A DNA stretch of 64,000 nt, from positions 620,001 to 684,000 of the forward strand of contig BLAL01000257.1 of assembly GCA_015698045.1 (NCBI GenBank), in the 5' to 3' direction. Of the stretch, positions 37,042 to 49,319 are shown one piece after another; within the stretch, counting starts at the first letter, position 1; the number at the start of each line of letters is the position of its first letter. Made by a program: the position numbers and the translations under genes. The notes under the pieces are model-generated. The model saw only the letters and a list, made by a program, of their open reading frames with translations, had not been told where the DNA came from and searched no databases. This stretch comes from Rhizophagus clarus (Eukaryota > Glomeromycota > Glomeromycetes > Glomerales > Glomeraceae).

Positions 37042-39217
37042 ATGTCGTGGTTAGATGAAATTCGAGTTATAGCCGGTTTAGGTATAATCATAATAAATAA
37101 AGAAATTGTCTTTTTGAATATATATATATATATATATTTTTTTTTAGCGCTAAATTAATTTATTATATAAATTAAATTATAATAAATCCATAGACTTCGG
37201 AACCACTTATTCGGTAATTATAAAATTTTTAGTTTCGTTATTATTATGACGAGATAAAAAAAAAATTTTATTTTTTATAGGGATTTACTTTATATCATGT
37301 CGATGATGATATCGGAGATATCAAGACTAATAGTGAATGGCCAGGAGAGCTAGGAAAATTAAAGACAAATACGGTACTTCAATATAAAGATGACTTTGAA
37401 GAGGTTGAATTATGGGGTTATCCGGCCTTGTACAAGAAACCTAATAAAAGGAGTAAAAATAATGAAACGAAACCTGTGGAATTATTTAAATTACATTTGG
37501 GTAATTGTTTGGAAAAGTTTAAACCAAAATTGCCTGAATCATTAACTTATAAACAAGCAATTACTGATTATCTTTGTAAAATTGGAGAGGTAAATAAGTA
37601 ACTGACTCTTTACATGCTAAATGAATTATATTATAAAACTATCTAATCTTAATATTTTTTTTTTTTTTAATTAATAAAAGTTAATTAAAGAAACCATTCC
37701 TAAATACTGGACAGGAATTAACTTCATGGAACATATTCTTTTGGTTCTTACTGTACCAGCTGAATATTCAGAAAATGATAAAGCTATTATGAGAGAATGT
37801 GCATTCAACGCTGGATTAATTGGTGATAAACGTTCGGAAAAATTGCAATTTACAACTGAACGTACGTTTATTTTGTTAACTATTTTGTTATGAATTTATG
37901 ATGAAATATTAAAAATATTTTAAAATAAATATAGCCGAAGCAGCAGCGATCTACTGTATGTATAGTACCTTAAAGGAACATAAACTTACAGAACCTGGAA
38001 GTACGTTTATATATTTATAAGAATATTTTTTATAGTTTTAAATTATTAATTGTGTAGAATACTAAATATTATTCATTCTTATTTGATCGAAAAGCAACTT
38101 TATGATCGTTGACTGTGGTGGTGGTACAGTAGATTTAACAACACGTAAATTATTAGAAGAAAATCAATTAGGAGAAGTCACGAGACGAGCAGGAGATTTT
38201 TGTGGGAGTACTTTTATCGACAACGAATTTATCGAACTACTTAAATATGAAGTTGGAAATTCGGCTATAGATTTCCTAAGAGAAAACCATTATGGTCAAT
38301 TACAATATTTGGTTCAAGAATTTTGTCAATATGTCAAGATGCCATTCACCGGAGATGATCCAAATTTTAGGTTTGAAATTAATCTTGAAGAATTTACTCC
38401 TGCATTATTACAATATGTCACTGATTTAGAAAAAATTTGGATGGAAGAAAAAGAATGGATGATCGAACTTGACTTTAATACCATTAAATCTATGTTTGAT
38501 CCAATTATTGATAGAATTATCAGAATGATTCGGGTTCAACTAGTTAATTCTTCAGAAAAATGTACAGCAATGTTCTTGGTTGGAGGTTTCAGTCAATCTA
38601 AATATTTAATGAATAGAATTGAGAAAGAATTCGGTCAATTGGTAGAAAATATTTCGATTCCGAATCAACCTATTGCAGCAGTAGTACGTGGCGCTGCAAT
38701 TTACGGAAAAAGTTTACAAGAGTCAAAAAATCTGAAGAGTATGAACAGTGTTAAATGTGTTATCGCAACTCGTGTAATGGATTATACATTTGGAATAAAA
38801 GTAAAACCTTCATGGAAAGATGGAGACCCACTAGATCGACTCACGAGTAATGGGGGAATTTATAAATTTCTTAGTATCGTGGAATGTAATACTATAGTTA
38901 CAATTGACCAAGAATTTATGGTTGATGAATTAATACCTGTTTATTCAAACCAAACAGAAATAAGCTTTGAAATATACTATACAAAAGAAAAAAAAGCCTA
39001 TTATTGTGATGAACCTGGCATGAAGTTTCTTGGGAACTTACTTATCGACCTTCCTGACGTGCATTTAGGATATGAAAGGCCCTGTACATTTTGCTTATCG
39101 TTTGGTGATATGGAAATTAAAGCTAGGGCTTTTAACCAAACAAATGGGCAAAATTATCAAACCAAGTTCGAATTTAATACTTTCAAGGTAAATATAGTTG
39201 TTTCAAAGCATGATTAA
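37042..39217 (+). CDS. HSPA12-like Hsp70 family ATPase, gene D, with a frame problem
   Basis: Exons 37,042-37,081; 37,194-37,213; 37,281-37,589; 37,681-37,861; 37,935-38,000; 38,095-39,217. The conserved junction at exon 6 normally reads CAACTTTTATG; here one T is missing, so joining exon 5 at the usual donor shifts the frame and stops. Using a donor four bases later (after 38,004, GTTTAT) restores the frame and gives 580 residues with PGSTNFMIVDCGG. This donor is weak, so either the splice site moved to compensate, or the copy is a young pseudogene, or a base is missing from the assembly. The stop is also displaced: the usual end after FNTF is replaced by a nine-residue tail (VNIVVSKHD). Other motifs intact, with FLVGGFSQSKYL. 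Confidence 0.7.
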
Positions 39218-40353
39218 TAAAAAATTTTTTTGTCCAATAGCTGGCTTTCTAAAACTTTATTAACATGTATATTGTTTATATATATATTCTTTTTCCAAAT
39301 CTTGACAAAATTCCATTACTAAATTACAAATATTCCATAATTTTGATCCTAGGACGAGGATTGAAATGAACGATAGATTGTTGAAACTTTGAGCAAAAAT
39401 GAAACTATCTATCAACAAACCCTCAAATTGTCCAGCACTAATTCTTGATGGATCATCGTTTCAATTATATGATCCTTTATTTATTCATTTCTTAATTCAT
39501 CAAATTTTGAGTATAGTAATAGAAACATGTTTATTAACGCATCTTTCAATCGAAATTTTCGAGATAATTCTTAATTATAATTATAAGTATTTTTGATGAT
39601 ACTTTTCGTTATATCGTCTCTCTTCGAGTCGTATAATTAATTAATTATTTTCTTTAAATTCAACATAAATTTTTAATAAAAAATTTCTTATTTTGAACAT
39701 AAGCATTTCTTATAAATTGATCTGCGGTAATAATTTATCTGTTATGTAATCGACTGGAATAGGCATATTACCTAATCAATACCCCTGAAAAGACGTGTAG
39801 ATCTAATACGTAGTGTTACGTATCCCTAGAAATTTATGAATTTATGACGTAAAATTTGATAAGTATTATCCTTTTTTAACTATTCTTAGAAATATGTACT
39901 CCATTAAATCCGGTAATTAACTTGATTTTTTTATCAGGTGATTTGCAGAAAGGTAACACGATTCTAAAAGCAGCGATAATAATACCGAATTATTAAATAA
40001 AGACCATTGTTTCCATTTCACACTAAAAATGTATTTTTTTTTTTTTTTTTAAAGAATGAAATTTAGAATAAACTTATTACCTAATAAGAACAATAAATAA
40101 AATATAATTTGTCATAGCCTTACTAATTATTTTTATTTAAATAACCAAAAATGAAACAAAATAAATCAAAAGTGAAACATTGAATTTTATTTTTATTTGG
40201 TTTAATAGATTTTATAGATAGTTTTAAAATATATTAAGAAATATTATCGGATATCATGAATTTTTAATATAAATATGGATCGCTCATATTTTTTACTAAT
40301 TTCAATGTTAATTATTTTTTTTTGTAATAGTTTTTTTTTTTTGATCGAATATT
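39218..40353. other. Spacer between genes D and E
   Basis: A 65-codon open frame at 39,399 lacks homology that I can see. AAAGACCATTGTTTCCATTT near 40,001-40,020 is the right half of the shared module; the TGTGAAACGT half is not evident. Confidence 0.5.
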
Positions 40354-42475
40354 ATGTCGTGGTTAAATGAAATTCGAGTTATAGTTGGATTAGGTATATG
40401 ATATAAATTTACCATTTTGTATCTTTTTAGTACTAAACTAATTAACTATATCAATTATATCATAATATGAACTCTCAGATTTTGGAACCACCTATTCGGT
40501 AATTATAAAGTCTTAGTCTCATCATGTATGTTAGTTAATATTAGAATTAATGATTTTTTTTTTCATAGGGATTTTCCTTATTCCATGTCGATGATGATGA
40601 TATCAGGAATATTAAGACCAATAGCGAATGGCCAGGAGAGATGGGAAAATTAAAGACAAATACGGTACTTCAGTACAAAGATGACTTTAAAGAGGTTGAA
40701 CTGTGGGGTTATCCGGCCTTGTATAAGAAATCTAATGGAAAAAGTAATGAAACGAAACCTGTAGAATTATTTAAATTACATTTAGGCAATTGTTTAGAAA
40801 AGTTTAAACCAAAATTGCCCAAACAATTAACTTATAAACAAGCAATTACTGATTATCTTTACAATATTGGAGAGGTAAATAAGTAACTAATTATTAAATA
40901 TTTTATAATTAATTTTATAATGTAAAAATCACTAATTATTTATTAGTTGATTAAAGAAACCATTCCTAAATACTGGACAGGAATTGACTTCATGGAACAT
41001 GTTCTATTGGTTCTTACTGTACCAGCTGAATATTCAGAAAATGATAAAGCTACAATGAGAGAATGTATATTCAATGCTGGATTGATCAGTGAGAAAAATT
41101 CGGAAAGATTGCAATTTACAACTGAACGTATGTTTATTTATTTTTGATTATTCTAAGTGATTTTATTATTATGATTTATGATGAAATATTAACAAAAATA
41201 TTTAAAATTTAAAATAAATATAGCTGAAGCAGCAGCAATCTACTGTATGTATAGTAGCTTAAAGGAATACAAACTTACAGAGCCTGGAAGTATGTTTATA
41301 TATTTATAAAAGTATGCTTGCCAATTTAAGTAATTGAGTGGATTGTTTACTAAATGTTATTCATTACTGTCTGGTCGAAAGCAACTTTCATGATTGTCGA
41401 TTGCGGTGGTGGTACAGTAGATTTAACAACACGTAAATTACTAGAAGGAAATCAATTAAGTGAAATTACTGAACGAGCCGGAGACTTTTGCGGGAGTACT
41501 TTCATTGACAATGAATTTATTGAATTACTTAAACGTAAAGTTGGAGATAAAGCTGTTGAAACTTTAAGGGAAAGGCATTATGGTCAATTGCAATACGCGG
41601 TTCAAGAATTTTGTCAAGAAGTTAAGTTAGAATTCACTGGAATTGATCCAAATTTTAAGTACGAAATGGATCTTGAAGAAATCGCACCTGCATTAATACA
41701 ATATGTTACTGGTTCAGAGAGAGCATTGATGAAAGAAAATGAATGGATGATTGAATTGGATTTTAATATCATAAAATCCATGTTTGATCCTATTATTGAT
41801 AGAATTATCGAAATGATTCGAGTTCAATTAGATAATTCTTTAGGAAAATGTTCAGCAATATTCTTGGTAGGAGGTTTTGGACAATCCAATTATTTACAGG
41901 AAAGAATTGAGAAAGAATTTAGTCAAACAGTAAAAAATATCTCGATTCCGAATCAACCTATTGCAGCGATTGTTCGCGGTGCAGCAATCTACGGAAGAAG
42001 TTTACAAAGATCAAGAAATTTGAAGAGTACGAACGATTCAAAATGTGTTATCGCAACTCGCATATTAAAATATACGTTTGGAATTAAATTATATGTTAAA
42101 TGGGAAGAAGGTGATCCGCCAGATCGACTCACATCTGATGGGATGATTATTAAATTTTGTCCTATTATAAAATGTAAAACTGAAATTAAAATGGATCAAG
42201 AAATTACAGTTGAAAATTTATTTCCTCTTTATTCAGATCAAATAAGACTTTATTTTGAAATATTTTATACAAGAGAACAAAATGCTTTATATTGTGATGA
42301 ACCTGGTGTGAACTTGCTTGGGTACTTACATATTGACCTTCCCGACGTACATTTAGGAACTAATAGGCCTTGTACATTTTGTTTATCATTTGGTGAAATG
42401 GAAATTAAAGCTAGAGCATTTAATCAAACAAATGGACAAAATTATCAAACAAAGTTTGAATTAAGCGATTTTTAG
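40354..42475 (+). CDS. HSPA12-like Hsp70 family ATPase, gene E
   Basis: Exons 40,354-40,393; 40,479-40,498; 40,569-40,874; 40,947-41,127; 41,224-41,289; 41,382-42,475, giving 568 residues. Start MSWLNEIRVIVGL. DFGTTYS, TEPEAAAIYC, VDCGGGTVDLT and FLVGGFGQSNYL are present; the Asn in the last replaces the Lys or Arg of the paralogs. The 3' coding end (FNQTNGQNYQTKFELSDF) and the following DNA are nearly the same as those of gene F, so E carries the left breakpoint of the F/G duplication. Confidence 0.88.
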
Positions 42476-43787
42476 ATTATACCACAAATAAATTCCTTAT
42501 ATTAAATGTTTTTAATAAATGAATTAATTGTAACCATAATTATTATCATTATTTTTAGTTATGGAATCTGAATTTGTTTCATTTTCATTAGTTTTTTTTT
42601 TTTGTTTTTAATAATGGATATTAAGAGGCTTAATCTTTTGTAACATATGAGTTGTACATCATCGTTAAAAAACCCTCATTACTTGGTTAGTATCGATACA
42701 TAATATTGATCGATTCTAGGATGAATTAGATCCACTTGATCAGTGATGTTCATTTGTGCTTCCAATAGCATAAAAATTCAATTGAAAGCTTCCAATCCTT
42801 TCAAAAGTGCTGTGTTTCCAAAGGTGCTTCAAGTGCACATCATGCTTCAATTATCATGTGATTCTTTACTTATTCATAATATTTAACACATCTTTCCACT
42901 CAAAATTTGAAGAAATCCTCGATTTACAAAGAGCGGAAATAATTTTTATTGCATTTTTTTAACCGATATAATTAAATTTTCTGCTTTACTAACAGATGTT
43001 CGCATACTTAATATGTGTTTTACAAAAATTACTTGAATTAAACAAGTTATATTAGTTAAAGTATATAGTTAGTGTTATTTTTTTATATTACAAATATATT
43101 AAGAAATTTGTAAATTAAAAATATGTTACGTATGTTACACACCGGTAAATAAAATTACTACTATTCATAACTGAAATAGAATAAAAATAAAGAAACATAA
43201 AAAAAAATATTAATACATGACTCCGTTTAGTAAAATTGAATCTCTTGGCGCAACGAATATAGTAATCTTGTGGAACAGGATGGGAATTTTTTTTTTTTAT
43301 AATACAGATTTATTAAAAAAAAAATTATTACGCGAAACATTCACGTAACTCCGATCTATTTTCATTAATTAATTGTTGACTTTTCGTAGAAGTATATAGA
43401 CAAGAGGACTATAAAAATCCTGAAGCAAATAAAATTACAACTTATATTTTTTAACTTTTATTTAAACTAGGTTTAAGGTTTGGTAAATGAATACGATGAT
43501 GGTATCTTTTCATGTTATCCGTAGTATTATTGATACTCAAATTTCTATAATAGTCGATATAAGGTCATTTTTCCCATTTTAGAAATATTCCCACGTAAAT
43601 TCTATGAATGAAATTTAGAAGGCAAACAAAGAAATGTGATTAAATCGAATATTTAATCTTATTTTATAGATTTTTCAGATAAAAAAGTTTTGTTAAAATA
43701 TAATAAGAAATAATCGGATATCATGAACTTTCTATATAAATAATGTATGATCATTCATTTTTGCCAATCCGTTAATTATTGAACATA
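42476..43787. repeat. First copy of the duplicated E/F-F/G spacer
   Basis: Closely matches 45,917-47,171: ATTATACCACAAATAAATTC right after the stop, TTGTAACATATGAGTTGTAC, GATGAATTAGATCCACTTGA, CATGACTCCGTTTAG and CTAGGTTTAAGGTTTGG all recur in order. Non-coding. A small block of CTTCCAA words lies at 42,755-42,850. GTCATTTTTCCCATTTTAG near 43,563 sits where the second copy has CATTGTTTCCATTTTA. Confidence 0.75.
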
Positions 43788-45916
43788 ATGTCGTGGATGG
43801 ACGAAATTCGAATTGTAGTTGGTTTAGGTATATATAGTATTATAATTACTAAAGAAATTGTCATTCTAAATCTTTTTTTAACGTCAAATTAATTAATTAT
43901 ATTAATATGAATTCACAGATTTTGGAACTACATATTCGGTAATTATATAACTTTTTGTTTCATCATGTTATTATTAGAAGAATATATATATATATATATA
44001 TATTTTTTAGGGATTTTCTTTATTCAATGTCAATGATGATGATATTGGGAATATCAAGACGAATAGTGAATGGCCAGGAGAGTTAGGAAAATTGAAGACA
44101 AATACAGTTCTTCAATATGGTGATAACTTTGAAACAGTCGAATTATGGGGTTATCCGGCCTTGTTTAAGAAACCTAATAGAAAAAGCAGAGAGAATGAAA
44201 TGAAACCTGTAGAATTATTTAAATTACATCTGGGTAATTGTTTGGAAAAGTTTAAACCACAATTACCTGAACCATTAACTTATAAACAAGCAATCACTGA
44301 TTATCTTTATAAATTTGGAGAGGTAAATAAATAATCAGACTATCTAAAACATTAAATAATTTATTTTTTAACTCTAAAATTCTCTAATTTTATTTATTTT
44401 AATTGACAAGTTGATTAAAGAAACCGTTGCTAGATACTGGTCAGGAATTGACTTTATGGAACATGTTCTTTTGGTTCTTACTGTACCAGCTGAATATTCA
44501 GAAAATGATAAAGCTATAATGAGAGAATGTACATTCAACGCTGGATTAATTAGTGACAAACTTTCGGAAAGTTTGCAATTTACAACTGAACGTATGTTTA
44601 TTTTGTTAACTATTTTTGAACTTATGATAAAATATTAATGAAATATTTTAAAATGAATATAGCCGAAGCTGCAGCAATCTACTGTATGTATAGTAGCTTA
44701 AGGGAACACAAACTCACAGAACCTGGAAGTAAGTTTAAAGTATTCTTAACGATTAAATTGGTGATTGTGTTGTTTGCTAAATAGTGAAATACAATTTAAT
44801 CGTTCTTTATCTAACCCAGCAACTTTCATGATCGTTGACTGTGGCGGTGGTACGGTAGATTTAACAACACGTAAATTATTAGAAGAAAATCAATTAGGTG
44901 AAGTTACTGAACGAGCAGGAGGCTTTTGCGGGAGTACTTTTATTGATAAAGAATTTATTAAACTACTTAAACGTGAAGTTGGAGATAAAGCTGTAGATTT
45001 ATTAGGAGAAAAGCATTATGGTCAATTGCAATACGTAGTTCAAGAATTTTGTCAAAATATTAAGTTAGTATTCACTGGAGATAATACAGATTTTAGTTAC
45101 GAAATGGATCTTGAAGAAGTTGCTCCTGCATTATTACAATATGTTACTGGTTCAAAGAGGGATTCGATGGAAAAAAAAGAATGGATGGTTGAACTTAATT
45201 TTAATACCATAAAATCAATGTTTGATCCTGTTATTGATAGAATTATCGGAATGATACGAGCTCAATTAGATAACTCTTCAGAAAAATGTTCTGCAATATT
45301 TTTAGTTGGAGGTTTCGGTCAATCCAGATATTTACAGAAAAGAATCGAGAAAGAATTTAGTAAATTAGTAGAAAATATCTCGATTCCGAATCAACCTATT
45401 GCAGCGGTTGTGCGTGGCGCAGCTATCTACGGAAAAAGTTTGCAAATGTCGAGAAGTTTGAAGAACATGAATAATGTAAAATGTGTTATCTCAACTCGTG
45501 TATTGAATCATACTTTCGGAATTAAATTACATCATGTATGGAATGAATTTGGAGACCCAATAGACCGACTTAAGTCTAACGGATATATTGCTAAATTTAA
45601 ACGTATTGTAAAACGTAGAACTGAAGTTACAGTTGATCAAGAATTTAAAAGCGAAGCAGTGTATCCTGTTTATGCATATCAAAAGAAATTATGTTTTGAA
45701 ATATTTTATACAAAAGAAGAGGATGCTACTTATTGTGATGAACCTGGCATGAAATTGCTTGGGAACTTACTTATTGACCTTCCCGATGTCCATTTAGGAG
45801 CTGAAAGACCTTGTACATTTTGCCTATCATTTGGTGATATGGAAATTAGAGCTAGAGCATTTAATCAAACAAATGGACAAAATTATCAAACAAAGTTTGA
45901 ATTAAGTGATTTTTAG
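43788..45916 (+). CDS. HSPA12-like Hsp70 family ATPase, gene F
   Basis: Exons 43,788-43,827; 43,919-43,938; 44,011-44,322; 44,411-44,591; 44,663-44,728; 44,820-45,916, giving 571 residues. Start MSWMDEIRIVVGL. DFGTTYS, TEPEAAAIYC, VDCGGGTVDLT and FLVGGFGQSRYL intact. RAGGFCGST replaces the RAGDFCGST of A to E, a change shared only with G. Gene G is its sister: in the last exon, after FMI/FMV, the first 236 residues differ at 3 positions and the last 126 at 15. The C-terminal beta part contains HHVWNEFGDPIDRLKSNGY and VYAYQKKLCFEIF, the most changed stretches. Confidence 0.9.
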
Positions 45917-47171
45917 ATTATACCACAAATAAATTCTTATATTAAATGTTTTTAATAAATGAAGTTCCTAATTTTAATTGTAATCATAATTATTATCATT
46001 ATTTTTAGTTATGGAATCTGATTTGTTTCATTTTCATTAGATTTTTTTATTTTTTAACAATGGATATTAAGAGGTTTAATCTTTTGTAACATATGAGTTG
46101 TACATCATCGTTAAAAAAGAACAAACCCTCACTACTTAGTTAGTATCGATACATAATATTGATCGATTCTAGGATGAATTAGATCCACTTGATCATTGAT
46201 GTTCATTTGTGCTTCCAATAGCATAAAAATTCAATTGAAAGCTTCCAATCCAAATAAATTTATTATAAATTATGCTTCCAATCCTTCCAAAAGTGCTGTG
46301 CTTCCAAAGGTGTTTCCAATCTTCCAAGTGCATATTCACTGCATTATTTACTTATTCATTTCTTTATTATTTAATAATTTGTGAATATTTAACACATCTT
46401 TCCACCCAAAATTTGAAGAAATCCTCGATTTACATTTTTAATCGATATAATTAAATTTCGACTTTACTAACTGATGCTCACATACGTAATATGTGTTTTA
46501 AAAATTACTTGAATTAAACAAATTATATTAGTTAAAATATACAGTTACAAACATTAAGAAATTTGTAAATTAAAAATATAATAAAATTACTACTATTCAT
46601 ATAGAATAAAAATAAAGTAACTATTAATACATGACTCCGTTTAGTAAAATTGAATCTTTTGGCGCAACGATTATAAATAAATCTTGTGAAACAGGATGAA
46701 ATTTTTTTTTTTTTTAAGATAGATTTATTAAAAAAAAATTATTACGTCACGTAACTCCGAGATATTTTCAGTAATTAATTGTTGACTTTTCGTAAAAGTA
46801 TATAGACAGGAGTACTATAAGAATTCTGAAGTAAATAAAATTACATCATAATATTTTTAACTTTAATTTCAACTAGGTTTAAGGTTTGGTAAATGAATAC
46901 GATGATCATATTATCCGTAGTATTATTGATACTCAAATTTCTATAAATAGTCGATATAAGGGTTCATTGTTTCCATTTTATAAATATTCCCACGTAAATT
47001 TTTATGAATGAAATTTAGAAGGCAAACAAAGAAATGTAATATTAATCTTATTTTATAGATTTTTCAGATAAAAAAGTTTTGTTAAATATAATAAGAAATA
47101 TAATCGGATATCATGAACTTTCTATATAAATAACTAATGTATGATCATTCATTTTTGCCAATCCATTAATT
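45917..47171. repeat. Second copy of the duplicated spacer
   Basis: Counterpart of 42,476-43,787 with small indels. It contains a local CTTCCAATCC expansion (about 46,212-46,330). CATTGTTTCCATTTTA near 46,968 is the right half of the shared module. Short open frames here (46,196 and 46,272) are chance. Confidence 0.75.
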
Positions 47172-49319
47172 ATGTCGTGGATGAACGAAATTCGAATTGT
47201 AGTTGGTTTAGGTATAAATAGTATTATAATTACTAAAGAAATTGTCATTCTAAATCTTTTTTTAACATCAAATTAATTAATAATATTAATTATATCATAA
47301 TATGAATTCATAGATTTTGGAACTACATATTCGGTAATTATATAACTTTTGGTTTCGTCATGTTATTATGATTAGAAGTAATATATATATATATATATTT
47401 TTTTTAGGGATTTTCTTTATTCAATGTCAATGATGATGATATTGGGAATATCAAGACGAATAGTGAATGGCCTGGAGAGTTAGGAAAATTGAAGACAAAT
47501 ACGGTTCTTCAATATGGGGATAACTTTGAAAGAGTCGAATTATGGGGTTATCCGGCCTTGTTTAAGAAACCTAATAGAAAAAGCAGAGAGAATGAAATGA
47601 AACCTGTAGAATTATTTAAATTATATTTGGGTAATTGTTTGGAAAAGTTTAGACCACAATTACCTGAACCATTAACTTATAAACAAGCAATTACTGATTA
47701 TCTTTATAAATTTGGAGAGGTAAATAAATAATCAGACTATTCAAAACATTAAATAATTTATTTTTTTAACTCTAAAATTCTCTAATTTTATTTATTTTAA
47801 TTGATAAAGTTGATTAAAGAAACCGTTGCTAGATACTGGTCAGGAATTGACTTTATGGAACATGTTCTTTTGGTTCTTACTGTTCCAGCTGAATATTCAG
47901 AAAATGATAAAGCTATAATGAGAGAATGTACATTCAATGCTGGATTAATTAGTAACAGACTTTCGGAAAGATTGCAATTTACAACTGAACGTACGTTTAT
48001 TTTGTTAACTATTTTTGTTATGAACTTATGATGAAATATTAATGAAATATTTTAAAATGAATATAGCCGAAGCTGCAGCAATCTACTGTATGTATAGTAG
48101 CTTAAGGGAACATAAACTCACAGAACCTGGAAGTAAGTTTAAAGTATTCTTTCAATTAAATTGGTGATTGTGTTGTTTGCTAAATAGTGAAATATAATTT
48201 AATCGTTCTTTATCTAACCCAGCAACATTCATGGTCGTTGACTGCGGCGGTGGTACGGTAGATTTAACAACACGTAAATTATTAGAAGAAAATCAATTAG
48301 GTGAAGTTACTGAACGAGCAGGAGGCTTTTGCGGGAGTACTTTTATTGATAAAGAATTTATTAAACTACTTAAACGTGAAGTTGGAGATAAAGCTGTAGA
48401 TTTATTAGGAGAAAAGCATTATGGTCAATTGCAATACGTAGTTCAAGAATTTTGTCAAAATATTAAGTTAATATTCACTGGAGAAAATACAGATTTTAGT
48501 TACGAAATGGATCTTGAAGAAGTTGCTCCTGCATTATTACAATATGTTACTGGTTCAAAGAGGGATTCGATGGAAAAAAAAGAATGGATGGTTGAACTTA
48601 ATTTTAATACCATAAAATCAATGTTTGATCCTGTTATTGATAGAATTATCGGAATGATACGAGCTCAATTAGATAACTCTTCAGAAAAATGTTCTGCAAT
48701 ATTTTTAGTTGGAGGCTTCGGTCAATCCAGATATTTACAGAAAAGAATCGAGAAAGAATTTAGTAAATTAGTAGAAAATATCTCAATTCCGAATCAACCT
48801 ATTGCAGCGGTTGTGCGTGGCGCAGCTATCTACGGAAAAAGTTTGCAAATGTCGAGAAGTTTGAAGAATATGAATAATGTAAAATGTGTTATCTCAACTC
48901 GCGTATTGAATCATACGTTCGGCATTAAATTACATCATATATGGAAACCATTTGGTGACCCAATAAACCGACTTAACTCTAACGGAACAATTGCTAAATT
49001 TGAACGTATTGTAAAACGTAGAACTGAAGTTACAGTTGATCAAGAATTTAAAAGCGAAGCAGTGTATCCTGTTTATGCAGATCAAACGCGATTATGCTTT
49101 GAAATATTTTATACAAAAGAAGAGGATGCTACTTATTGTGATGAACCTGGCATGAAATTGCTTGGGAACTTACGTATTGACCTTCCCGACGTACATTTAG
49201 GAAATAAAAGACCTTGTATATTTTGCCTATCATTTGGTGATATGGAAATTAAAGCTAGAGCATTTAATCAAACAAATGGACAAAATTATCAAACAAAGTT
49301 TGAATTAAGCGATTTTTAA
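47172..49319 (+). CDS. HSPA12-like Hsp70 family ATPase, gene G
   Basis: Exons 47,172-47,211; 47,314-47,333; 47,408-47,719; 47,810-47,990; 48,067-48,132; 48,223-49,319, giving 571 residues. Start MSWMNEIRIVVGL. Intact DFGTTYS, TEPEAAAIYC, VDCGGGTVDLT and FLVGGFGQSRYL. Sister of F; changed C-terminal stretches read HHIWKPFGDPINRLNSNGT, AKFERIV, YADQTRLCF, LRIDLPDVHLGNKRPCIF. The 3' flank differs from those of E and F from the stop codon onward, so the right breakpoint of the duplication is at or just before the stop. Last of the + strand run. Confidence 0.9.
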
